A stretch of 64,000 bases of DNA from Trichoplax sp. H2. Its lineage: Eukaryota > Placozoa > Uniplacotomia > Trichoplacea. The stretch lies in NCBI GenBank assembly GCA_003344405.1, contig NOWV01000053.1, positions 388,922 through 452,921 on the forward strand, read 5' to 3'. Both the position numbers and the translations under genes were made by a program. Shown here in pieces: positions 1 to 11,139 of this stretch (its first letter is position 1; every line of letters starts with the position of its first letter). The notes beneath the pieces were generated by a model, which saw only the letters and a list, made by a program, of their open reading frames with translations, was not told the DNA's origin and did not search any database.

Positions 1-3000
1 CGTTGTGTTCACAATTCCATATGATGGAGTAGTACTTGTGGTGTTAGAGATGAGACCAACCGCTTTCATTTTAGCATTATATCGAGCCAGCTGGCATTTT
101 TTTAACCCTGTAATAATTATAGTAATTGCGTAACGATTATTTATTAAAGTAATTTATGTATAAACAATACTAATCAACTCGTTTAATTTATCTAAGGTTG
201 TAAAGCCTAGCAGCATTTTCAGTTTAAGCTCAACAATTATATTCCGTAAAAACATTTTTATGCCATAAACGAGTACTAAACTATCGATACTAATTCCGCT
301 AAATTGGAATATTTGTAGTAATCAATAAAATTATCAATCAAATATTAGATTACGTCTTTCAATATGTATGTGACTTTCGACTTAACATAATACCATTAAT
401 GCAGGTGCTAGCTTCTACATCTAATTTACCCTCAGTGCAATTAACGCTACGACGATTGCCATCATGAAATCGTATTGCGCAATTTGAGCAGATATCTTGA
501 ATACATATAGCATTCGGATGGGCTGGGCATTCTGCCAAAGCACAACGTGGCGCCTCACACAGGATAGCCAAATGATTGGCTTGACAAGCTAGATTTACCA
601 ACACAATACGGATTAACGATAGAAGCTTACAGTATTAAAATGATAAATAGTAACATTTTATTCTAATCAAAACTGAATATCGAAAGAAAACTACTAGATA
701 CTACGCATATTTTAAACTAATTGTATTTTGTAACTAGAATTGTCCAATTCGACTTTTAATATTGAATGGTCAAGTATGCTTAAGGTAAGGGTGATTTGAT
801 TGAATAGTAATGAATATTTGTTCACATTTTGCAATTCCTAATATCTCAAGCTAATGGCTGTCCAAAATAGTTAAGAAAATGTACTGTAATAACAACCGTA
901 TTCTAATCGTAATCGCTATCATTTTTAAAGAGGATAAAGCAAGGTAAGCAATTATTACAATACAGGTATGACATCAGAATGATAGGTATGTTTAATTCTA
1001 TTCAAATTCATGGTATACTAATTATATTATATTTAACCTGGATAAACTGCTTTAAGGCAAAGTGTACCACCACATCCATTTAGACAACACTTATAGCCTG
1101 CATCGCATTGTGTATCGTTTTCACATGAGTTTCTGATAGTGCAATTACTTGCAGCCATTTCAAGGTTAGAAATAACAGGACATAGCCCTGGCCGAACTAG
1201 ATTGATCAATTTTATTAATGATACAGTAGATTACTGTTATAACCATTAAAAAGAAATTAGCCGTTTAAAGATAGATGAATAATATAGAAACTGATTGATC
1301 CTATACTTACTTGATCTAGTTGCACCAGCACAGTTTCTGTACCCAGTAGTGATAGTGTCTTGCTCGATACGGCCGCGACGACTTGAACACCAGCAAATTC
1401 CTTGCCAACATTGCAAAGGATAATATTCTTCCGTGTAACGATTATTTATTTTCGTACACCTTGGTATAAATCGACGATATAATGTGCTAATAGGAACTTT
1501 AACACGATCAGAACCCTGATTGAGTACAACTCCGGTGATATCATACACCATTTTCATGCAGTAATTCAAACCTAAGAGTGGGATAATTTAATAGTTAGAG
1601 GTTTACCCGCGTTCAACTTTTTATTAGACTATTAGCTTAGGCTTAAAATCAAATTTAATTATAGTAGGTATAACATGGTATAATAACATTGCATTTAATA
1701 CAATAATAATCTTATTAACATCACTTCACGCCAACTTTCCAATTAAGTTCCAGTAAAATTATCGGTCAAATGAAAACACCAAGATTCAAGGCTACATTTG
1801 TACTATTCGGTGATTTAGAATACTAGCAACAGGTTCTTGTTGTTGCTTTACGAATTAATCATGACTGTTACGACAAGAGTCCATGAATGTTGACTTAGAA
1901 AGTACCGTACTATAAATCTGTGTAATCCGATCTCAACAATTTATCATTGGAAACAAATTGCTAAATCTAACCACTTTGTGCAGGTATGGAAGGTCCTAAA
2001 AGTTGATAAAAAGTTAAAAGATGGAAACATCTATTCAAAATGACATTGGATAAAGTATTATTTCTATTGTATATGATATTTAAACACCCATTGCTAAAGT
2101 AACAGTATTAAGGAATAGACGTGTACTAGTATGATATACAGGGCAACTCTATTGCACATTTTATTTTATTTTATTGTCATTTTAAGTTAAATCCTTGGAT
2201 TTAAGAAAAGCTCTTACGTGGGCATCTGTCATTTGGCAATATACGACCATTGGTATCACTACACCTGCGATAAAATATTGCATTAATAATAAAATAGAAA
2301 CAGAATCTTATTACTAATTAATGCGATTAGTTTATAACAGTATTTTATATTTACTTTATGTAGGTCTTCTTTTTATCTAGTATACCTTATTCTTGTACAC
2401 AAACATACTCAATTTAATCAATAATTAACTAAATGATATGGTATAGCTATAGTAAATAATAAAGACTATCATATTTAAAGATACTGTTTAAAATGTCGTA
2501 TAGGAATACTTAACGATCTTAAGAGTGCAGAAGAATTCAAAAGTGGTAATAATACCGTTATTGAAATTAAATTCTTGGTAGGCAATTATTTTACTCCAAA
2601 ATGAAAGAATTAATTTTATACTACGCGTTAAATATGTACACTTCGCTTCAATATATATTTCTTAAAGGTCAAAATATTTAATAAAGCAGTGCTAGATATT
2701 CATTTACTATAGCTTAAAACATTATGCTTAAGAAACGGCTTCCGAAATAATTTTTTCCAGAAATATATTTCGCAACTTACCAGCAATTTCTATCAGTCTT
2801 TAAACATTGGGTATATTTAAAATTATTCTGATCGCATTGTGGAATATAGTGAGATAAAGTAAATGAATCTGGATTTCCTGTTTTGGTCGATGATAACACG
2901 TAGGCAACATTATTGACTTCAATAATGCTTTTATTGTAAGTAGTAAAATGAGTATCTTGATAAGTTAAAGATGAATGGCGTAAGGTTAAGCAGCCAGGAA

Positions 3001-5513
3001 CTAGATTTGAGATGATGTAATGGTCGAAAGGAAATAGTTATTTTTAATATCATATTGACCAATATTAAAATTTATAAGTCTTATTTATTTGATTAAATTT
3101 GCAAAGCTTTACTTCGTGTATAACATTGGACATTGTTTCCAAAGTTATCAAAAAATCCTACTGTGCAACTGCCGCAAGGGATAATCCTACACGACAGATC
3201 TCTGCAAGTTACATCGCCGCTGCATTCGGAAATGTTACATTTAACTAGAGGTTTCTCAGGTGGGCAAACTATATAGATGGGTATATGGGTGTTGCATGTT
3301 AATCATGTGAAATATAAATGGAATTCACTTCAAGACAATTTTTAACGGTAAATATATTGTCGTATTAAGTAACACTTACCCAGATTTTGAGTTTTCTTGA
3401 CAAAGTTTACGTATTCCTTACTTTCTATAGGTACACCAATTATTAGTCAGTATAATTTTAACTATGGCCATTAATTAAATACCATTTTTTATCAAATATG
3501 ATTATTTGTTATACTAGTACAATCTACTGATACGTATATAACTGATTAATATCCTTATAAAATTCGTATAGGAACATACGTATAGTTATCGCTTTTATGT
3601 GAGCCTTATCATAACTCAAAGCATCAATTTTTAACACTCGGTTAACAATACTGATTGCCAATATCATATTTCGAGTAAGGTAGGGTAAATAACTAACTCA
3701 TTCCCGCAAACAATGTAATTTCAACCACGTAATAATAGTATTCATATTTTGGCTAATAAAATCATTCATATATAAACGAGGAGGATATCGTAGGAGTATC
3801 TGTAAAGCGCAATCTTTCATACGTACAAAATTCGTTCTATATATGAAATAATATTTTTACCAGCTGTATTCGGGAATGTACATTTCCGACCGCAGTCTGT
3901 GAAGCAACATTTCTTGTCACCTACACAATCTGTGTCGGTTAAACAGTTATTGGAACAGGGATCATTATTGCCTGTCGTCCATGGAGCAGGACAAAATCCA
4001 GATTTTTGAGAATTGGCTATAAGTAATGAAAAATTGCAAGCTATCTTTGATTGATGGACTCGAGTTAGCATTTCAGCGAATGATATAGCACTCTACTTAA
4101 TTACAAAATTTGTTAATTGCTAAATAAATAATCAAATCTGTATATACTATTAGAATATCACGTTACTTCTAACCTTTGACATTAGCACAAAGCGGTACGC
4201 CACGTATTCTAGTGCCAGAGATTTCATTGCCATAATTATCAACGCACCAGCATAGACCAAGTGTGTCCATACATTGAACTTTATCGTATGAACCATCTCG
4301 TTGACATTTAGGCACAAAGACACCAACAGTTAGGTTTTGATGGCTTTCTACGCTAGCTGCTTTATATGCGGCAAGTTGATGGCGTCTACATAATGTATTA
4401 CCTACATGAAATAGAATACGATTAGAAGGAGAAGTGCTAAGTCGATATTTTCGTTACAACGGTTAGCATTTCACCTATAAGGCAAGTGCAAGTATAACAT
4501 CCATTATCATCTTTTGTGTATCCATTTGGGCACGGTTTAGGACAGTCAAACTTAATACACCCTGCAAAAATTGCACTGATGAAGTAATTCGTGCTCATAG
4601 CATTTCTTAATGATAAATATTAGCAATCTCAATTCTACGGATTGAATTAATTACTTGGAGAACAGTCACAAGTTCGGCAACCATTAGGATCTTTAACAAC
4701 AGACGAACAACCAACTACAGTACACCGTAGGCGCGGACAGGTAGGAACTAAAGAAGAATTAGCAAGAAATGAAATAGAAATTTATAATATGTTATAACAT
4801 ACCAGGATTATTGACAAGATTGTAAGGAAATGATGGTAGCCTACAACTTAGCTAAATTTTATGAGTAAAGCTGATTTTATGGCATCAATCATCATAAAAT
4901 CATTACCGTTAATACATCTCGGAACTAACGGGCAAGGTTCGCTTGTGCATGTTTGATTAGCAAGACGGCATTCTAGATTACATGGCTATAACAAGAGAAG
5001 TATTCTATAACTGCAATCTCACGTAATAAATTTGCAAAAGGAAACTGCCCTATAGAATCATGTTTTAATAGTAGTTAAGGTGTTACTCAATATTGCATTA
5101 CTTCGCCAAAACATTGAGATGTTCTATTTTCATATTCTTTGCGAAAGGTCCGATCTAGGTATAATTAAAAAAGATGTTACTATACTATATAGATAATTCA
5201 TGGTTAAAGTTAAAGAATAAGGGATGATTTATTTACTGTTATTACTACATCGCTTACAGTCGTCTGTAATTGGTTCCGTACATTCCGTACCACATCCATT
5301 AGTGCAGCATTTTTTACTACCTGAACAATCACTATCGTTACCACATAATGCAACACACGACCCAGCGTTTTCGAATGTTCTTCCAGGGCACATTCCTACT
5401 TCTAAACGTTTAAAGATTAGAAAGATAAATTTAATTATTAGCAAGCGATATGTTGAATTTTGATACTGTAATTGATACAACTTACTGGCATCGGCGCACA
5501 GCAATACTTGCGT
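1..5513 (-). CDS. Secreted WAP / thyroglobulin-1 / antistasin-like mosaic protein, partial at both ends
   Basis: Exons read on the minus strand: 5486-5513, 5258-5401, 5102-5154, 4907-4985, 4655-4747, 4475-4561, 4174-4401, 3861-4016, 3113-3268, 2781-3000, 2218-2264, 1311-1571, 1038-1196, 430-588, 1-107. All join in frame, at least 659 codons. Domain order: thyroglobulin-1 tail (CADA), WAP (5258-5401), a Cys-rich stretch on two exons, two antistasin-like modules (GCRTCDC; GCYTCTC), a complete thyroglobulin-1 (CWCVDNYG), WAP, a short module ending in CGSC...FFD, a thyroglobulin-1 split by an intron inside its CWC motif, another thyroglobulin-1, WAP, a second short module (CSNCAIRFHD), and the start of a further thyroglobulin-1. 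WAP, thyroglobulin-1 and antistasin modules in known proteins often inhibit proteases; an extracellular inhibitor or matrix role is inferred. The signal peptide and first exons were not found. The 1038 donor (gttaaa) is weak, and reading through it meets a stop at 1033-1035, so the gene could instead end there; matching phase across the join favours continuation. Confidence 0.82.
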
Positions 5514-7084
5514 CTAGTTCGTGATGGGGGAAGAAAGGATATAAAATAGGGCATGTTAATGATGTAGCATAAAGACTGTAATAGCTATCGTACAGTTACA
5601 ATGTGTATCATACAGCTTCAAAAATGGATATCATATCGTCTATTCCATAACATGGTGAGAATAATCAAGGAATGATTAAGGTAATTATTAATCTGCGAAC
5701 TACAAGTATAAGAATTTTAACAGTTCGATATCGACCGACTTTATCAAAGACTTACGCCGTAAAGTAGAAAAACGAATAGCAACCGATGTCGATATCTCGT
5801 GGCCATATCTATCACGATTTCTTCGATGTTCCTAAAACTCTAAATTCTAAGAAATAGTCGTTAGCTGTAAATTATACGTAAAGGTACATTTTGCTACCTA
5901 TCTACGGAACAAATATTAGCTTTATCTAATACCAATACTGGAACTACAGAAGAATGCAGTGTGTAATGAAGACGAAAGAGCATGCTTTATGTTTGTTACT
6001 AACATCAATTAATTTTTATATTATATCGCTGCCAATTTAAAATGTACGTGAATAAGATTTTTTTCTTTACAAGGAAATGTAATAATGAAAAATGCAGATA
6101 GCTTTACCTCTTTTGTTAGGATTTAACAGATGATATTTTTTTACCCAATTTTAGCTGGACTATGCACTCTTGTATTTGTTATAGATCTTCTGGTTACGAC
6201 TTGCTAATATGCCATGCATAACAGTTTCGATTAAAAATAATTTGAGGAGTCAGAAATTACCAGATCTCATCTTCAAATGGTATTTCATAATTAAATTACT
6301 AGTGAACATATGATTTACTGCAATTAGCTGCCATAGGCCTGTCACGAGCCGGCAATGATTAATTTAATTTCTTTTATTTCCCTGTTTATATTCTGATAGA
6401 TTAAAGCTGCAAGTTATTGATTGCATCCATCAATTCGATAGCAGATAGCTAGTGTACATTTTTACAAATTATGCGCGCATCGAATGCAGCCTCTTGTAGA
6501 TCTTATAATGAAATATGACAGTCTTCAATATAAATGTCGTGATGGTGCGAATAAATCAAATAATATGGATGGTATTGCATCCACCTCTGTGTGTAATTGC
6601 GGCGATCTACGCACAAATGTGCAAATTAATACTTATTGTCTATGTTGAATATTTCGTTGATTATCTACAACCTTAAATTACATTCTTATAGCTAGCTAAT
6701 ACCTTTACTACTTGAAAAGGTATAATTGACGCAAGATATTATACATAACACGCGGTTACAATTAATTATCAGCGTAAATATAAATTAGTGATTCTTCTAC
6801 TATGGTTTCAACGATTTTAATTTTGCGACAGTCCGTAGTTCCCTTTGATTACGAATTTATTCCAAATTTTAAATTTTAATCAGAATAGAAATTAACAACT
6901 AAATTATAGTTTATATGGATATCATGATTAGATTTAACGATTAATAAGGTGAATTTATAATTGAAAATATAGTTTGGTTAACTTCACAAGTAAGGAGTAT
7001 ATTAGCTACTGGTTCTTAAGCAGCTATTTTATTTATACAAACTACAACAATATGCTAAGAAAGTTCAAATTTGCAAATCAGCGA
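5514..7084. other. Stretch upstream of the WAP/thyroglobulin gene, no gene resolved
   Basis: The missing 5' exons of the mosaic gene should lie here or further right on the minus strand. A minus-strand segment near 5756-5830 is open and followed by a good donor (gtaagt), but its phase does not fit the next exon, so it was not joined. Otherwise AT-rich sequence with no recognisable coding signal. Confidence 0.4.
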
Positions 7085-8280
7085 TTTGCTGTACAGTACA
7101 CTGTACAGTTGATGCTGCCTATTTAGGATGATTATGATGAAAAGTCCAGTCAGAATACTGGTTTGAACGTGCATAGTGGAGTGAAATGCAGATCATAGCC
7201 ACGGAAAAATACCATACTATAATTAATTCTTCCCTGCATGACAGTAATCTCGGAAAGAAGTAGCATCCACCATACTGTAGGAATTATCACGAAGAACCCC
7301 TAACTCAAGTTTCATAACAAGTGTCCTCATACCCATCATTACTGTATTTTGGATACCGTACTCATTCACTTCACTATACCGTCCATTTTTCATATTCTTG
7401 GTCAGCGACGTGTAAAAGAATTTCCTCTTACAAGTCCCTGACTTAGCTGCAACTGAAATATAGGCTCATGGAAGCATGGAGACACTAAAATACTCGTAGG
7501 TCGAGTTTTTAGGAGTCCATGATGAAAGATGAAAGTGATGACGAACTCGTTCATGGCAAGAGAGGGACAGGAAATGGCGCTAGGTGTGGTAAAAAATAGG
7601 CAGCCAATTATTTTACTGGTCATTTGAAGTAAACCGTACGTCTGTAATGGGACGCTGTACTATCCCGTAATACAGTATGAGCTGGTCAACCAAAATGACA
7701 TGACGCGCCCGGTGGTTCCGTTTCGGTTCGTTTGACCTATTTTGGAAGAGGATCAGGACAGACGGACAAGCAGCAGCCGCAGTCGTGGAGTACCCAATAA
7801 TGCGAGGGCTGATCATTTTTCTGGTCATTCTATAGTACAGTAGGCTACCCCAGAAACTCTATACAGTACTGTATTACAATGATATCCATGATAATGGACA
7901 GGGTAGTGTATCGTTTCAGACATACGCTTCAATTGGAATGACTAGCAAAAACTAGCCGCATTTTGACTCCAGTTGCACGTCCGTCCGTAGTACTGGTACC
8001 GTACTTGTACTCCAGTCGTATCACGTGTTCACCGTGGCCAGTAGAGTGACTTGACAAGGTAGTACCGTACCGTACCGTACTGGTCTTCCTTGTCTCTTGA
8101 TACGATAGAGGCCATGAAGGGATTTTACTATAGTGGCTTCTAAGGAAATGAGTAGGGCATGGAACAGCATACTGCCCTCTTCAAATGGCAAACTGGTTCC
8201 CATCGGGTCCAGATCGGATCGTTTCCAATGGTAGAAGAGATCGAATGAACTTGGTTGCTTAGCTGCTAGGCCTAGACTTC
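7085..8280. repeat. GC-richer dispersed repeat element with GTACAGT palindromes (copy 1)
   Basis: Base composition rises clearly above the AT-rich flanks. It begins with overlapping inverted words (TGTACAGTACACTGTACAG near 7091) and holds several runs such as GTACCGTACCGTACCGTAC near 8063. Three short minus-strand open frames lie inside. The first two, starting near 7623 and 7828, begin with similar sequence (MTSKIIG and MTRKMISPRIIG), which suggests an internal duplication rather than genes. Similar palindromic GC-richer patches recur near 16080-16515, 28140-28265, 35270-35460 and 46850-47000. No transposase or reverse transcriptase was recognised and no terminal repeats were delimited, so both ends are approximate. 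Confidence 0.5.
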
Positions 8281-8372
8281 GGCAAAATTAAGTATTTTGC
8301 TGAAATAAAATTGACTCTTAGGTTTTACTTGAGTATTAATAGTAGATAGTATTAGAGTGGTAGAAATTGAAT

Positions 8373-9923
8373 ATGACTTACCTAGATACATGGGAAGAAT
8401 TTGCTGCTGCATCTGAAAGCTTGTATCAATCCGATGCGGTCAATGTGAGTATGGAGACTAACGATCCAGCAGGAGGATGAGCTCCTGTCAGTAGAGCTAA
8501 ATGGCTTCTACTCTGTTTTACATAATGACTTTGCCTCTTATTTTTAGTGTAGAATACAATATCTTAACAGTAATAATGAGAATGTTATGATACGATGAAT
8601 TGCAATATTGCTGTGGAACAATATTCCGTGAGGAATACTCTACTTAGGAGTAGTGTAATATCATGAGAAAGGAAAGTAAACTACGTAACTACAGCGTTAT
8701 TTAGATTGAACGTCCAATGCTTGCCTCGTTGACGAGCATCCTGTAGTGAGTAGAGAAGTGACAATTTTATGGTAAAACATAGGATAGAGAAAATGCATGG
8801 AGATAATAGTATTATACTTACTGGACTGGTCAGTTGATAGTAACACTACTGCCTATAGTAGCGCTAAGAATGCATCGTCTTTCCATTTCCGTAATAGCAG
8901 CCAAAACTGTCGCTAAAGTCTTTAGGATTACTCCCAATCATGATCATTACTCAATCAATTTGAACTGTTACGGAATAAAAAATGTTCACAGGATCCATCG
9001 TTAGACTTTATATTACTGATATACGCAAAGTATTTCAAGAGTGAGATATGAAATTCCAATTGCGATATAAAGAATCTTACTTTTGGACTTTTGTCTGTCT
9101 GCACTGCAATAGCTACACCCTTTGAATTATGGTGATGCTAAGATTTGGGTTGAATTTAATTCAAGGATGGATATGCTCTCAATCATATTTACTTAGCTTC
9201 TTTTACTGTATCCTGCTGCTTAATTACAGCAGATTAATTTAGTCTCAAAGTAGCTACCTAAATTAATAATGTTCAAGTATTGTTTGTCGCGATTATAAAT
9301 TCTTTCAATCTTGACCGATAAGACTAACAGATCGATACTTGATTAATGTTGCTTTTAGTTTCGCTTTGTCTGGAAGTATCGTCACAGCGATGGCAAACTT
9401 ATAGCCAAGGCCACCAATAACAAAGTGGTAAGTGAATATATTATCACGCTTTTGGCGTTTACATTGGCTAAAGAAATCCAAACTACTCTACAATATATAG
9501 CTTAATGCTAAATGTAAACTGACTCTCAGTATGGCCAAAATGGCGTCATTCTACTTCTGTACAGTTTGCACTACATTTTCAAATGAGGCAGTTCAATCTA
9601 GATAATTTATTGGCATTTGCAAACATTATATTTTATCAATAATTCATTAAGATACGAAATCGATAGTGATAATTATACCTGTTGTGAATGGCATCAAACA
9701 TGCTGCTCTAGATGATCATATTGTTACAGTCAAAGCGGATTTATGAAGTAAATTTTCTAATTTTGTCTTGTAATTTTTTAGGATATCAATAGCATACTTC
9801 TGTACTAATATATCGCTCTCATGTTTAATCTAGTGCTTAAAATATCGAACCGATCAGATCCAGGATGTGAAAAAATTGGAAAAATTAAGCAGTACTCTAA
9901 TGAGACTAATGGTTTCAAAGTAA
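8373..9923 (+). CDS. SRP9: Signal recognition particle 9 kDa protein
   Basis: Three phase-0 exons: 8373-8444, 9359-9427, 9834-9923 (stop at 9921-9923), giving 76 residues; the human protein is 86. The N-terminus MTYLDTWEEF matches the family's TWEEF start. Exon 2 carries WKYRHSDGKL, aligning with the conserved KYRHSDG segment. Exon 3 carries YRTDQIQDVKKLEKL followed by LMRLM, the C-terminal helix. SRP9 pairs with SRP14 to form the Alu-domain heterodimer of SRP, which binds SRP RNA and slows elongation while the ribosome is targeted to the ER. All three introns show GT-AG borders (gtgagt, gtaagt donors; ttttag, atctag acceptors). The gene converges on aftiphilin, with a 1.2-kb spacer. Confidence 0.95.
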
Positions 9924-11139
9924 TTGGAAAGAGTTTAACTGTGCTGTTTCTATAAAATATACTTTTAATCAATACCGATTACGTCCAACTGCTAAGGAGA
10001 TATCGATGCCAAAGTAATATTGGTTGATACTGAAATCAGCAAACAAATGTACAAATTGCCAATAGGTGATTTCATTTTTACCATTTACGGTGTATAATAT
10101 TGCCGTAATTGGGTTATCTACCAACTTGGTCTAACTCAATTCTTACTCGATGTGGATATCACAAACTGATCATGAACATTGTCATTTTTGGTGTCATGCT
10201 ACTGACTTATGTATTATTGTGAATTATGTTGCGGTACCAACTTGTTAAGCAAAGTTTGAACATCTGTAGCATTGGCTGTACCTATGCAAATATTTTAATT
10301 TGCTTATTCTGTGCTAAAGATGTTTTAGATTTAGACTCATTAATAAAATTGCGTTAACACTCTTCATAAGCGAAGCTTTTAATTCGCCGTCAATGGCACG
10401 TAAATGTCTTATATTCTTTGATAAAAGTTATCTATGCTAGATTACATAATTCTGACACAAATTAATCTAACAGTAATTGACTTTATTTACTGTATGAACT
10501 TATTATTCCAGCACGTAATTGTACAAAAACGTCCTATAAAGGTGCGAGTATCGCTCTATAGTCGACTCTTTTCTTAGTTGAATATTTACATTATTTAAAT
10601 AGCCTGAGTCGCAGTAAAGAAGACAGCGTATAAATTTTTAGAAAATGCCCAAGCTTTACAATGCATAGAAAAGTATGTTCATAAAGCTGCATCGTGTACA
10701 TATTTTACTCTTTACGGCAGTGGCGAGTGACAAAGACATTAAATTTGTAGGACTATTAACTAAACACAAAATTTATCAATATTGTGAATAAAATTATTTA
10801 CAATCATGAAATTTAGTATCTATATTTAAACAGTTGAAAAACTTTTACTATGCAATCAAATTGCAGCAAATATTCAGTATTTACAAATACATGTCGTACA
10901 TTAAGTAATACGTCGTAAAAGATGTGTTTTTATCAATTGGGTCAATAATTACAATATTATTTTCATCAAGTTACTAATAATTAATCCGTATTTACTATAG
11001 CTGCATTCATATACTATAAAATTGATAATTTTAACTATCAATAGCTAAAGCAGCAAGCGGTATATCATTCATTCAATAGCAGCCTAGACCATCCAGTTGT
11101 ATCTTCTTTTAATTGTTATTTTTTTCAGTACTACCACGC
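9924..11139. other. Convergent spacer between SRP9 and aftiphilin 3' ends
   Basis: AT-rich sequence that must contain both 3' UTRs. No coding potential, repeat or RNA gene was recognised. Confidence 0.5.

Noticed and set aside
5751-5830. Candidate upstream exon of the mosaic gene (DRYGHEIS-like frame)
   Set aside because: It resembles a thyroglobulin-1 stretch only weakly and its donor phase does not match the next exon.
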